Source: Oryzias latipes
Taxonomy: Eukaryota; Chordata; Actinopteri; Beloniformes; Adrianichthyidae
Reading direction: 5' to 3'
NCBI RefSeq assembly: GCF_002234675.1
Contig: NC_019868.2
Coordinates: 5,674,433 to 5,738,432, forward strand
DNA length: 64,000 nucleotides
Below, piece by piece: positions 44,215-57,800 of this stretch. How positions within the stretch are numbered: position 1 is the first letter of the stretch; every line of letters starts with the position of its first letter. The notes under the pieces were generated by a model, which worked only from the letters and a program-made list of their open reading frames with translations, did no database searches and was not told where the DNA came from. A program made the translations under genes and the position numbers.

Positions 44215-46880
44215 ATGGCTTTGCCGGCCACCGGCTTTGTGCTGCTGTCCTACCTGATGCTGTCAGCGGCCATGTACTTTCAACTCGGAGAGCAGGAAGA
44301 AAAATGCATCATCGAGGAGATCCCTGAAGACACACTGGTGAAGGGTGAGTTGCTGGAGCAATCGTTTCCGTGACGATCTGCAACCATGAGCGCAGAGTGA
44401 GATTACAGGTGAAGCCATCCTGTAATATTGTAGGATTTTAATCAGTCAACACTAAGGTGAAGCTTATTCAATTACATGAAACTATAAATCTGTTTTAAAT
44501 CTGCTTTCTTCACATTTGACCCAGTAATGCGCAATCCAATAGGTGTGTTCTGTGAATGCTCCAAGCTGTTGGCCTAACGTCTAAGGCTTTGTGCCCGTCT
44601 CACCTTTAGGTCACTTCTTGTTGGTGCCATGGAACCCGAACATGCCTAGCCACTCCCCTCACCTGGGCGTCACGGTGACAGTCAAAGACCAAAACCAGAA
44701 GGTACTGCAGGCTTCTGCTAGCTGCTCTGCCAGAGATCACACAAACATGTCGAGCTTTAGTTCCTGCTGGGATCATTGTCTGATTATGAGAACTGGACTA
44801 GGTGAGTGTGATGTCATCTATAGTAAATGGTTTACTTCCAGATTCAATGAAATGAAGTCCGTTCAGTCACCACTTTTTTTCGTTTTTTTGCAATATCGAT
44901 GCTGCAATGTCGGTGAAATGCTTTGGGGAGTGAACACCTTTTGCGCATTCATGGTACCTATCAGCTGGCTAGTGAAAATGCCGTCCAACTTTGCACATGT
45001 GCAGTACGGACTGTGCAGTCCTGATGCATAACTTTTTAGAAATGTGTTTTTTCTAAATTAAAATAAACGTTTTAGTTATTTTAACATTTTAAGCAGTATG
45101 ACTGTTCTCTTCTCAAGAGCTACTCTGATGGACAAGTGCTGTCAAATACTCTAGCGGAAGCAGACGTTTTTTGCGCATGCAGGGTACCAATCGGGGTAGC
45201 CGAGTCCGTCTGAGTTCTTGTTTCTATGGCAACCAGTCTCTCTGATCAGAAGTGAGCTTATTGAAAGTTCAGACCCCTACCACTGAAAGCGCATCTGTCA
45301 ATCAACCTTCAATGTGAGACCACCCACTTTTGTTGAGACATCTGATTGGCCCGTTTAACTTATAATTAGAATAAATGTCATGAAAAAATTAGGATTATCA
45401 AGAACATGTTAAAAAAAAAAGTATCAGAGCAAGATGGTTATTCTGACCAATAGAATAACAGTTTATTTCTCTATAGAAGTATGTGGGATTTTTTGGAAGC
45501 AGTACTTCTTGTTTGGGACGCCAAAAGGGAGGGGTCACTCAATCCAGTTCTCATATACAGTCAATGATTGGGATTCATTCTTTAGTGAATGTGGGTCGTA
45601 TGAAGTAAACTATTATTCTAATATCAAAGAAAATAAGTGGAAATATACGGTTTTTTTTTGTCTTTCCTCCTCATTAGGTTGTGATGTCCAAGCGTTATGG
45701 AAAATTAGGGAAATTTACCTTCACAGCTCACATGTCGGGTCAGCACTACCTCTGTTTCCAAACCAACTCCACCAGATTCTCTGTTTTTGCGGCAGAAAAG
45801 ATGGTAAGACTTAAAGACAAACAGGAATAATATCTTCAAAAAACGCCTGTTTTACACCCTCTGATAATATTTGAATGTTTTCTAAAAATCTCCACATGTA
45901 TTTATAGAAGCTGCATCTGGATGTCCAGATGGGAGAGCACTCCATTGACCCCAGTGTTCAAATGACCAAAGACAACTTAGAAGTACTCGAGGAGAGCCTC
46001 ATGCACATGAGGGAACAGATGACGTACATCAGCAGGCAGCAGGAGTACCAGAGGGTAGGTTAGCTTCACTTCAAGAGAAGGTGGTACGGTGGCCCTGAAC
46101 TACAAATCCTCATCATCATGATGAAGATCACAACGACAAATAAAAAAGAAAATGAAATATTGCATTTCAAACACTTCATTTTAAATGCTGATCAGATAAC
46201 AGCAATACTGGATATGACCTGTACTAAACTTTTATGAGCATGTGGAAATTTAAGACAAATTAAAAAAATAAATAAATAAGAGTCAAAAATCCCTTCATCC
46301 TCCAATCAGTGATGTCCCATAGTACCTGCACTTTCAGGTTTGTATTTCTTTTTTAATATTTAATTCTAATTTCTGGAAATTACTTTTGTTTTCTGAAACG
46401 TTTCATTATTATTTTGTTTAATTCTTTTGGAACTGCAGTCTGGAGTTTTCTTTTGATTTCAAAAATGTAATGTTGTTTTGTTATTATTGCTTTGCGTTTT
46501 TATTTGTCCTGAAATTTAGTATGTTTTAGCGTTGAGTGAGTTGTTGGTGTGATTTGCACCTCAGGGCCACCATAGTCTGATCATGGATGAAGAAGTCACA
46601 CAATCAACAAACAATTAAATGTTTTCTAACCTGTTTTCATTAATATCTAACATTAGGAATGCTGTTTTATTGAATGCCTGACTTTATTTCAATAACCTTT
46701 TTGGTTTTTTTTACACTGTGCATAACTTAGGAAAAGGAGGAGCTGTTCCGGCAGATCAGTGAGGACACCAACAGCAAAGTGGTGTGGTGGGCCGTGGTCC
46801 AGACCTCACTACTGCTCTGTGTGGGTTTCTGGCAGATGAAGCGGCTCAAAGACTTTTTCATCGCCAAGAAGCTGGTGTGA
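44215..46880 (+). CDS. tmed11: p24-family cargo receptor TMED11, 5 exons
   Basis: Exons 44215-44344, 44610-44701, 45678-45803, 45908-46054, 46731-46880 give 214 aa, normal for the p24/TMED family. Residues 1 to about 22 are a signal peptide. The GOLD domain follows, with the paired cysteines C31 ('[12 protein letters not shown]') and C100 ('[14 protein letters not shown]'); N104-S-T is an N-glycosylation site also present in the alpha subfamily (TMED4/9). Residues about 125-180 form a coiled coil ('[20 protein letters not shown]'). One membrane helix (about 182-200) precedes a short cytosolic tail '[14 protein letters not shown]', with the diphenylalanine and the C-terminal KKxx COPI-retrieval signal intact. 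p24 proteins cycle between ER and Golgi as cargo receptors. Identity as TMED11 rests on the alpha-type sequence and its place between spon2 and rnf212. The human counterpart is a pseudogene; every exon is intact here. Confidence 0.94.
44776..45565 (+). mobile_element. Long-TIR MITE, copy C, tmed11 intron 2
   Basis: Starts 'ttgtctgattatgagaactg' and ends 'ccagttctcatatacagtcaa'-type. The longest uninterrupted copy (790 bp). It ends about 110 bases before the exon 3 acceptor, so it makes up most of the intron. Confidence 0.85.
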
Positions 46881-46919
46881 CGACCAACCAGCTCTGCACG
46901 TGTATATTCAGTACCATGA

Positions 46920-46925
46920 AATAAA
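46920..46925 (+). terminator. tmed11: Polyadenylation signal of tmed11
   Basis: AATAAA 40 bases after the stop codon, with T-rich sequence downstream (about 47005). Implies a very short 3' UTR. Confidence 0.7.
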
Positions 46926-47199
46926 AATGTGTGACCTGGGCGTGCAGGTTGCTGCTCTTGTGAGCTGTGGTTGCCATGACAGCTGCTTGATGTTTTACCT
47001 GTCTTTTTTTTTTTTAAACTTGTCCTGACCCACGACTGAGCAAACAGATGAGAGCTGAAGGTCTTTTGTGTTGGACAGGTTTTACTATTACAATAAGGGG
47101 GTTATGCATCTTTGGATAGCCAGGGTGTATAATTGGTTAACCCCTTTTTGCTTATGTTGTTTATTATTTTCTATTTATTTATTACATTTGATGTTTAAA

Positions 47200-47720
47200 A
47201 TATATAGGGGAAAAGTGTGAAAGGGGGGGGTGGAAGAAAAAAGAGAGGGGGGAGAAATTAAGGGGATACAAGTGCTAACTATCTAATTTGAGTAGGTTAT
47301 GATTTTAAGCTTCCTAACATTTATACTAGATCTGCTGGAAAGACAAATGCAACATCCAAGACTAAAAAGTCTGACACAGAGCGGGGGGCCTTGCCCACCG
47401 ACCCGGGCAGGTGCAGAGGAGGCCCCTCCGGCACCTGGGAGCATAGGCGACCCTGGTGACAGGGCCCCAAGGCCACAGGACAGGCACGCTCCGCCGTACC
47501 CGGCGGCAGCCATTGGGCCATCGGGTGCTGAGACCGAGACGCGGGCCAAAGATGGAGCCAGGACCCAGAGGACCCAGGAGCTGCTCTCCACCCAGCCGGG
47601 GCCTCCTTATCGCAGGCCAGCCACTGCGCCCAACCCAAGCAGCACAAAGATCACGACGCAACCACAGCTCCACCCGTACCCCCCCCACACACACACTACC
47701 CTATAGCCCCCTCACCCAAC
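47200..47720 (+). repeat. GC-rich block, probably a retroelement fragment
   Basis: G-runs ('aaagggggggggtggaagaa') then about 330 bases of very GC-rich sequence (47375-47700) between AT-rich flanks. Long open frames appear on both strands only because the region lacks AT-rich stop codons; none has a domain. It could be part of a LINE 5' region or an island near the rnf212 promoter. Confidence 0.4.
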
Positions 47721-47781
47721 ACGGATATTTTACCTGTCTTTAATAAAATAAGAAACTACTGTTTAGTGTGACATAGTTTAG

Positions 47782-48248
47782 TAGGGGTCTAACAATTAAC
47801 CAAATATTTGATTTATATTACTAGGATCGAACCAGGTTGGTTAAATCGACCAATACCATAAAAACACATTTCAAAATGAGCGAAATTGATAATTGAAAGG
47901 AAAATCGGAAAATACCATTTTAATTAAGACATGGTAGGTTTATTTTACTATAACATAAAAACAACTTGCGAATGGATTTGACATTAATTCTTGTTTACTT
48001 GCTTGTTTAAGACATACTTAAATTACACTTGATCATCTAGCAAGAAAATCAAGGAATGATGATCTTCTGCACTGTTCAGGTATTTCTCTCTTAGTCCCAC
48101 TAGTTCAAGTTTGGGCTACAAATGTCCTGGATCGGTATCAGGTCAGTGAATCGGATCGGAAGGGATCGTTTTACATTAAACAAAATTGAAAGTGACACCC
48201 AAAAATATCGAAAATGAACAACTGTTAAAATAAATTGTTACGCCCCTA
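47782..48248. mobile_element. hAT-like MITE, tmed11-rnf212 intergenic
   Basis: Ends 'taggggtctaacaatta' and 'aaattgttacgcccct' plus 'a', a TAGGGGTGTAACGAT-type inverted repeat. Flanks TAGTTTAG and TCATTTAG agree at 6 of 8 bases, consistent with an old hAT target duplication. Confidence 0.7.
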
Positions 48249-48882
48249 TCATTTAGGCATAATAGGCACAACTACTTTGTTTTTTTAATCAGGCAGATTT
48301 CGCAACACCTTTACCCCAAAAAAGACCTCCACCTCAGGACTGAACCATTGTACATCACACATAGCTATTTGGAAGGGAAAAAACGACACTATTGTTATTA
48401 TTATTAATATTATTATCATTAAGGAATGCCTCTGGTGTCAAATGAACGCATTAAGGTAAAAGACTTTCCAGGATTAACTAATAAATTGCGTTTATTAGTT
48501 GGTGCTTAATCGGCTAGCTAATTAAGCTAGCTAGAAGGGAAAATCCGCCTTTTTAGGGCTATTGCAAGTTTACAAATGCGTTATTTTAGGTCTAAAATGT
48601 TTTATCTAGTGGGGAATTTTTTTTAAATTAATCACCAGTTATTTTGTACAGAAGACTAAGTGTAACAAAAATCGAACAAACAATTCGTCTCCAAACACAC
48701 GCCACATGTTAGCTAAACACCGAGAAGATTTTATCAACATTTCCCCCTTATCAGCTGTACTAAATACAGGTAGCATGATCAACTAGATAGATTCAAATGT
48801 GTGTTTCGAGATCTGCGCAGACATATCTGTGATCAAAGCGGTAAATAATAACGGCACCGCTTGTTTCTTTGCAGGTATTGAG

Positions 48883-51800
48883 ATGTCGTTTTGGGTCTAC
48901 TGTAACTCCTGCTTTCTCTCCGCCGCTGCTGACCGTCAGCTGGCCGTCACCACCTGTGGTCATGTCATCTGCAGTGTCTGCTACCAGAAAGGTGGACAAA
49001 CATGACGCACGAACACAAACACGCACTGTGTTATCCATGCATCCCTACTGCAATACCTCAACTGATCGGACAGAGGCGCCTGTTGGACACGAGGAGTCAT
49101 GACAGAAAGTGAAAGGCGTTCCTTTAGAAGAAAAGATTGCACCCTTAAAAGTGAAAATGAAGAGGATTATTGATCATCACCCTTCCATCAAAGCTTTGGC
49201 GTTCTGATTTTCCTTCCGTCCATTCATAACTTAAGAGACAAAATCACATTTATGTTGTTTGACCTAGATTTACAAGAACCATCACTTAATGTTCTTGTAG
49301 CACAATGAACGACATAGATAAAGAAAATTCAGCTTAACGCATCATTTCAAAATTGTTGTTTAAATGGTTGTGAATCAGGAGCAGACTAAACCATGTCTTT
49401 AAAAAAAAAAAAATCTTATATCTGTGCTATAGGCTCTGCTCCATTCTTTTGCATCCGCTTGTAGACGACTAGATCCATGTACGTCTTTGTTTTCCTGGTA
49501 TAAGCTGGAATTTGGCTCAGAACTGTTCGGCTGGATAGCTCTGTTATTGCTCAACATTTTTGTAATGTTAGGTTGGGGGTGTGATAGGCTGTAAGATAGC
49601 ATGAGAGCCTGTAAACAAAGGGATGATGGGAAACCTGTCCCTCTACACATCAGAGGCCAATTTCTGATGATCTACTGTCGCTCTGCAGAAATGTTCTTGT
49701 TCAGTTGTTTTTTTGTTTAAAAAAAATGGGATAATCATAATTAAAAGACTTCTGGGAACGCTTTTACAATAGATTAAGAGATGATTAGAATGGGACTTTA
49801 AGCATGGCAGTGAAATGTGGACAAAATGGGCTTCTTCTGCAGCTACAAAGTCAAGTTGTGATGTGATTTTATGTGTTAGAAACCCCAAGGTTAGGCTGGG
49901 TTTGAACATAGAACAGGACAATGACCCTTGACCTAGCCAAAAATAAAGCAAGACTCTTCATCTCTAATCACGTAAAGATGCTGATGTGCCCTAATGTAGT
50001 GACGGTCCTACTTTAGGATCATATGCTACATACTTAGCTCCTGGGCAGAAACATGATCAGTCTTCAGTAAATGAGTCAGAACTGAAATTTACACAAAACA
50101 CTAACAAATGTGACCTTTTTTTTTTAGGCAAACAAAAAAACTGTTTAATATGCAGCAGCCAGTGCCAAATATCCCCACTTTCTGACAAAGTAAGTCACTT
50201 TTTTTCCTGCTACATTTGAAACAGCCATATATGAGATGACGTCTCTAAAGCCACTTCAGCTTAGAAGTCACTGTAAAAATGATTCCACGTGTGTTTGTTG
50301 CAGAGCAGCTCTGAAGTGAAGACTTTGTTCTCAGACATCAACGTCGTGACGACTAAGCACTTGACGGAAATCAGCAAAGTTTGTTCAGCGTCTTGATGCA
50401 CAGCAGCTGCAGCTCACAGCAGCAGCATCCGCCATTAGCCGATCCATTGAATAATCTGACTTCATCCGCTTTGGAATGAGACATTTGAAAGAGATTCATG
50501 TTCGATTAACAGATTCACAGCGTGTTCCTCTTTTGTTGCAGGTGATATCGTTCCAGTCAAGACACCAGAGAAAGCTGCTGACTCACTACAAGAAAAGAGT
50601 ACGAGGGTTTTTTCATCCTTTAAAGCCCAGCCTGTTTATATTTACATGTCTGTTGGCTTATAGTTTGAATGTTTTCTGATATTTTTATGAAAAAAAAAGA
50701 CGTGTATAGTACTGAAAACAACCAGCGGCTTCTCTATGGCTTTAATTTCAGAATGAAAAACTGGAAGAAACATTCGTGAAAATGAAGCAAGAAATGCAGA
50801 AGATGGCAAAGTGAGCTAAAACCAAGACAACCTTTTCTTTCTATGTGAAGTTTTTGTTTCTAAACTGCATTAAAACAAACTTTCTTCTTTAAAGGAAGCT
50901 GAATGAACAGAGTGTCTACATTGCTAAGATGGAAAAGTCCCTTCAGCATCAAAGGTGCAGCTCCATCCTTTGTTTCTGCAATGTATCAGCAGCGCTGGAG
51001 CTCAGTGTTTTCTCAGTAGAAACAGATCTGAAAGCTGCAAAGCTTTGGATTAAACTATCGTGTTTAAGTCATTTGGCAGCACTAATGACTCCAAACATTT
51101 TTTCACCTCTCACTAGATGTCACCATTGACTCATGTGTGCGGAGAAAGTAAAATAATTTGGAGCAAAAAGTTTCATGCCAAACTTTTTCACACACAAAAA
51201 AAGGGGTTTTAAACAAAGAGTTGACTCAATTTTTTAAATCAGTTATGCTTATTCTCAACAAATACTGAAGCAAAATGCATTTTAAAGCATTCGTAAATGT
51301 GGATGTCAAATGATTAAACACCTTTCTTTAAGTTTCTCATAAAAGACAAAACTTGGTTCTGATTCTGAAAACTTTTAATTCAGTTTCCTGCAACTTTTTT
51401 TCAAGACCTTTATGAGAACTGCAAAGTAACATTTCAAAGGTTTTCCTCACAAAAATGGATGAAAACCTCAATCAAATCTAAAAAACTAGGCTTTTAGGAG
51501 CTCTGCCTATCCTCTCTGTTTGAACTGGTCAGAAACAGAAAGGATTTCATTTTTGCAGCTGCAAAAGTCTTCAGTGTATCTGTGTTGCTAAAAATCTGCT
51601 GAGCTTCTTTCCTTTCTCTCACAGCGCCATGGCGCCGCCTGTGTCACAGATGAGCCGCGCCTCCTACTCTGCACACGTGCAAAAACCGGGTGAACCGTCT
51701 CATAATTTAATACCACACTTTGTGTTTTAAGGCTGTCATCCAGTCACCACTGTTCCTGCTAGATCCATATTCTGATCTATCAGTTCAAAAATAATGAAAG

Positions 51801-54800
51801 AATTGTTTGTTATAGTGTACTCGAGTATTCTGTGAGTTTTTACTCTGTATCCAGAGTAACGTTAAAGTACCATTAGCTGTCACGCAGCTAGGTGTGTGAC
51901 ATTTGTTCCCTGCATTTGACCCATCCCCAGGGGGACAGACACAGCCGCACTTGGGAACCATTTGGTGGATTTAACCCCCTAATCCAACCCCTTAATGCTG
52001 AGTGTCAAGCAGGGAGGCACTGGGTCCCATTTTTAGACTTGGCCTGGATTTGAACACACGACCTTCCAGTCACAGGGCGGACACTCTACCACAAGGCCAC
52101 TGAGCTGGTAGCAGACTCACCAGTGGTTCCTTAAAGCTTTAAGACAGGGGTCGGCAACCGGCGGCTCTGGAGCTGCATGCGTCTCTGTCCTCCCTGTGCT
52201 GCGGATCTCTGTGTTTTCGTAAAATAACTATCATGTTCTCAGATTGTCGTGATGCCTTTAACACCATCGGGGAGGGCGAGCGGGCAGGAGGAAGAGAGAA
52301 GTGTGAATGTGAGGAGGGGGCAGCTATGAGCGCCGACCAGAGTCTGTTATGAGATGGAAAGTTCTTCTGGAAAGACAGTCAGTGGCGATTTCGTAGGAGA
52401 CACATGAAAGCCCCAAAAGACTAAAACCAACTATTAACGCGTGAAATTAATTAAATTTGCGTTTAGGCGCCCCTACTATCCTGTCACCTTGGTGCTACGA
52501 TGACCGTATGTTGCACAGTCTGTGTAATACAAGCTGGAGTTGCACGTGGGGGAAACAACGAACATGTAGAGAGGCGGGGGCGGGGCTTAGACTCACCGCT
52601 TATGATTCCTGACAAACTAACAGCTGCTTCCTAATAAAAAATAGTTGTCATCCATAAAATTAATATAATTTATTGGGTTTACTGGATTTAAAGAAAAAAA
52701 AATAGAAAGGAGTCTGCATCAAAGTGAATTTGTTTTGACAGACAGAAAAGTCTATTCAAGGTTGTGGAAAATGGACAAAAGATCAAAGGAAACGTCACAC
52801 TCATAAATAATAAAAATAATTAGATTAAATAATTAAATAAATGTCCAGATAACATACCGAATCAATACAAGTATTGCCAAATGAACGATTGGGATATATC
52901 GGTAAAACCATTTTTTCTAACACATCTGGTGTTGCGGCTCCCTGTTCCTTTAATCTCCGTGGGAAACTGATCCAAATGGCTCTTTGAGAGGTTCAGGTTG
53001 CCGACCCCTGGTTTAAGATGTCTAAGTCTTAAGAAAGGAACATTTAAACAGAAATCCCTGCGAACATGTTTAAACTGCAGCTTTTTTCATCATAGGAAGA
53101 TAGAAAACACAGATTTTATTTGGAGGGGGGGTCGTTTTACTGCTTCCAAATGATTTCTAGCTGAGTAGAGGGCATCACATAATCTGTAATTGTGTTTTTG
53201 TTAAATGATTATGTTTCTTTTCTAGCTTGAAATCACATTTCAAAACGATTGAACAGAGGACGCCTCTTAATTTTTCCTTTCAGGGACGTCATATTTCAGA
53301 CATTTAACAGCAAACAATGATTTTTAAAATACTTTTGAGGTTTTTCAATCACTCCTCATCAGTCCATATCCATGCTGCTTCTGGATCCTGATCCTGCTTC
53401 TTTCACATGGTAACACACATTACGTTACAATGTTCAAAACCACCACTAGAGTGTGTTGCTTATTTAGGTCTGGTGTAATTTAGGGTCACTTCCTCACATT
53501 TTGGTTCCATTTCAAAAAGGTAACTCCCCCCACAAGCCATGAAACTTCAGAACCAGAACCACATCTGTCTGGAAACCCAATTATTTACCACACCGTTTTC
53601 TGAGGTTGGCACGCTTCCTCACAACAAGAAGACTCTGGTTCGAATCCCTGCTGAGACCTTTCTGTGTGGAGTTTGATGTTCTCCCCGTTCATCTCCAGTT
53701 TAGTCCAAAAATCCCACCTGGAAGGGTCATTGGTGTCTCTGCATGTGGCCTCTTGGTTTGCATGTTGGAGTGTGCGATTATGTGGCTGGTGACCTGTTCA
53801 GGTTTACTCCAGCTTCACTTAAGTAACTGGGCTTGCTTCAGCCGCCATGTGACCCCCAAAGGGATTCAGCGGGTTCTGAAGATGGATGAGTGGATAGTTA
53901 GATAAAGGTCTAACGCAGTGTTTTTCAACCTTTTCTGAGCCACGGCACACTTTAACCTTAAAAAAAATCCCGCGGCACACCAGCATCCAAAAATTAAAAA
54001 AAAAGGAGAAACTCATAGTCTGTATTGATCTACAGCCCCTCCACAATCTCACATGCATTTTTGAGATAATTGTTACAGAGAAAGCTGGAAACTGCAGCTG
54101 TTTTTTTTCTAGAAGATGCAATAAAAGTTAAGTTAGAAGATTTAAAAACAGTTTGTGTGTTCGTTGGTTTCAAGACGTTTAACAACAGATCTCCTTTTGC
54201 GCTGTCACTCTCACAACCCAATGCATCATGGGAGATGTAGTGCATAAAACGGCCGGAGATCGGTTTTCGGAGCTTCATTGTTTTGTTCACTTGTTCCACG
54301 GTCTGATACCGGATTCTGTGGAAAGCTACACCCCTAAAGACGAGCTTTAGCTGGTATTTCTGTTAGAACTGAGCGACTTTACGAGCTAAATCGGGACAAG
54401 GAAGTGAAGACTTTAAGCACTTCTGATTGGTCAGACCGATGACATGTGATTAACCCCCCCAAGAATGATTGGTGGAGACTGTTAAAGGTACGGGACTTTT
54501 CCAAAATACTTCCGAAGGTGCAGCTGAATCGCAGTACGTCATTCTTATCAAAATGTCTTTAATAAAATAAAATAAACGCAAAGAAAAAGTTTTTTATGAT
54601 CTTTTACATTCCTAACTCCTCAGTGTTTTATCAGGGCCTGTTTGGATGAACAGAGAGCTGATTTCCTGGAGATGGGAAATGTTTTTAGATCAGTTAATGA
54701 GGGCAATTTTCCACGGCACACTTGACCATCTCCCACGGCACACTAGTGTGCCGCGGCACACTGGTTGAAAAACACTGTTCTAACGGATCAAAAGCAAAAT

Positions 54801-57800
54801 GTAAGACACGTTCACTGTTGGATGACAACATGAGGGGTGAAAGATTTCCAAAATCAATATCATAGAATCGCCTAGCAACCTTTTAACTGTGAGAAGAACT
54901 TTACTCCTAACATGCAGCGTTTTATGTACAGTTTTTTGTATCAGTCAAACATTTTATTAAGGGTAAATGGAGACCCCCCCCCCTTTAGTCTTTTAAGAAC
55001 AACTAAAAAGCAGGGACATTTGGTTTCAACCATTCCTATTGGAAATACGGATGTGCATGTCTTTTTCACTATGACTGTATGGTAAACATAGGTGTGTTTC
55101 CTCCTCCAACCGGCTTCTAGCCCTGCAGATTCCATACAACTCCCCAGCTCCCCTCCTACGACACTTCCCAGCAACTAACATGTAAGTACCATCCCTCGTC
55201 TTCTTCACGTCATTAACCCTCCTCATCTTCGCATGTCATGACGTGATTCCCTATGTACTATACCTCACATCACTACTCTCACTATACTGACACTTACTGT
55301 ACTGCAGATCTCAAGGGACAAAAATAAATTAAAGTGCAAGATTGCAGATGGTGAAAAATGACTGTCTTCTGTTAAGAATCCCAGTCCCTCTGCAGGATTA
55401 CTTTCACCATTCCTAGTGTTGTTTTATGTGAGTCCGAGCAGTTCAGGTAAAATCTGCAGGGTTAGTTGCAGTTTGACAAGATAAAAACGAGAACTGACAT
55501 TTTCTTTTTATGGCTGAACCGTCACTTCAGGTCTTAAGAGCCACACTCGGAATCAGGGGTTCTCTCTTTGTGTTGAAGAAAAGTGTCGTCTGTATCAGAA
55601 TAGAACTTCTGCATGCAAAAACAAAGCTGATTCCTTAGAAGGCAACAGTCCAGGTGACTCTAACAGAAACGAATCTGGTGTTTTTATGTCTCACAGCCAT
55701 GAAAACACTGAAGTGGATGAAATGAGTCTGTTCAGGAAAGTGAGTGGGAACCGATGCTTCACATTCTCCTGGTTTTATCTATCAGGTTTTATCACACAGG
55801 GAAGGAAAGTGTTGAGATAGAGGTTCATATGTCATTATTTGACCCTTTCTGTGTTTCAGCCCAACTCTGTTTCCAGACTGTCAGTTAACAAGCCCCCCCA
55901 GGATGGACGAATGGGTACGAGATCCGCTCTGCCAAAAAACAAACATGGCTTCTGGAAGTTTTCTGCAACTTCAAAGTCAATATTTGAACTACTTTAAAAC
56001 TAAATTTGCTGAATGTTTTTAGGAATTTATTCAAAAAAGGTGATTTTTATTTAAAGATAATAAGATTTTGTCATTGACTGAACTGGAGCGAGTGAGTATG
56101 AGGTCACTCACCAAAAAAGGTTTACTTCTGGCTCCAATCAAATTAAATCAATTTAGTTGCATTTTTTGCTAAATGGATTCCAGCATGTTGGAGCCAGACA
56201 GTGTCACAAAGCATTCATCTTCTAAGCCAGTGTTTTCCTTTCGGGGTCACGAGGCTGCTGGAGCCTATCCCGGCCACACATGGGCGAAGGCAGGGGACAC
56301 CCTGGACAGGTCGCCACTCTGTCGCAGGGCCACAAATCACACACTCTCACATTCACACCTAGGGACAATTTAGAGTGACCAATGCTAGTAACGGTGGGAG
56401 GAAGCTGAATGCCCCTAAATCCACGCTGCACAGGGAGAACATGCAAACTCCACACAGACAGGTCCCCCGTTGGGCCTTATTGCTGTGAGGGTAATCACCA
56501 ATGTCAGCAAGCAAGTCATCATTTCTATGAAAACCCCTCTCGCCAATCAGGAGAGAGAGTGAGCATGTTGGAAGGCCACACCCCTTTCTCTATAGAAGTC
56601 CCTGGCAGAATGCCAGTGAGGAGGGGTCACTCAGTCCAGTTCTCGTATACAGTCAATGTTTTTTACACTTGATGCTGGGTTTCCACTCTCTGTTCTTAAG
56701 TCTGTGTTTTTGGTTTAGTTTCAACAATATTAAAATATTCATGATTTTCTATTTCATTTCTATGACTTTACCTGCAAAAATCATCCATCATTGAAGTCAT
56801 TTCCTGCAAGTACAAATTCTGATAAAGAAGTGACACAAAACGGACTCCTTTTTACTTTACAAAAGCAAATCCAAAATATAGAAAGAGCATGTTTACATTT
56901 TTTTTTGTTGTTGCCATTTTTAAAAAACACGCAAGAAGGAGAAGCTGCGTGATAATCACTGAATATGATTTGAAAGTAATGATAGCATAGTTTTCTGGAC
57001 TGGAACACTCAACTGTGTCCCAGCACAATAAAGGAGGTTACATGTGAGTTATTAGGAGTCCATCGCCACAGTGAAATAAAACATTCAAGGCCCGATGTCA
57101 TGGCGAGTTCATCAGAAGGTCAGACTGAGAAGCGGAAGAGCTTCATCAAACTGTACAGGTCCAGATTTGATCGATGCATGTTAGTGTTTCTGAATGTGCA
57201 GTCAGATGAACAGCTGCCATTAAAACAATGTTTTCATCAAAGTTTGATTTTTAAAAAGTTAGATGCTTTTATTTGTTTTGATGGACCTGATAGAGCTGCA
57301 TGAGTTTTTGTTTTTTTAAACTCTTAAACGAAACAGTTCTTTTGTGATCAGGTGGTTTTATTCATAGCTAAAATATAAACATCTGTAGCTTTTTGTAAGC
57401 ACTTGACATTTAGCTGTGACATTATTGTAGAATATGTTAATAAAAGATGTAAGGTTATGTCTGTATGATTTTTTACTTGTGTTAAACGTAAACATGGATT
57501 CATCTGATGTTTTTGCCCAGGCGCCGTCTCCAGCAGACCGTCCAGCCAAAACATGCCGGGCTTCCACAGCAGCCAATCCCCCTCAGTCAGGTGACAAACT
57601 CTTTTTACCTCGTTTTTAAAGACGTAGGACTGATTACACTTACATGCTAGCTAGCTAATATTCCCATCGTGTCTCAAGGAAGACATGGCCTTGGACAGAA
57701 AATATCCTTTTCATACAGTTCAGTAAACTCGATACTGACAAAAAGATGTGGTTTGATTTAGAAGATTTGAGCTTGTGAAAAGCAACGTAATGCAGGAAAG

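Noticed and set aside
47299..47706. Overlapping open frames of 95-135 codons on both strands
   Set aside because: All arise from GC-rich sequence poor in stop codons; proline/arginine-rich composition and no domain.
54030..54299. 89-codon minus-strand frame inside a hAT element
   Set aside because: No hAT dimerisation or catalytic motif; the related copy at 41660-42528 does not keep the frame.
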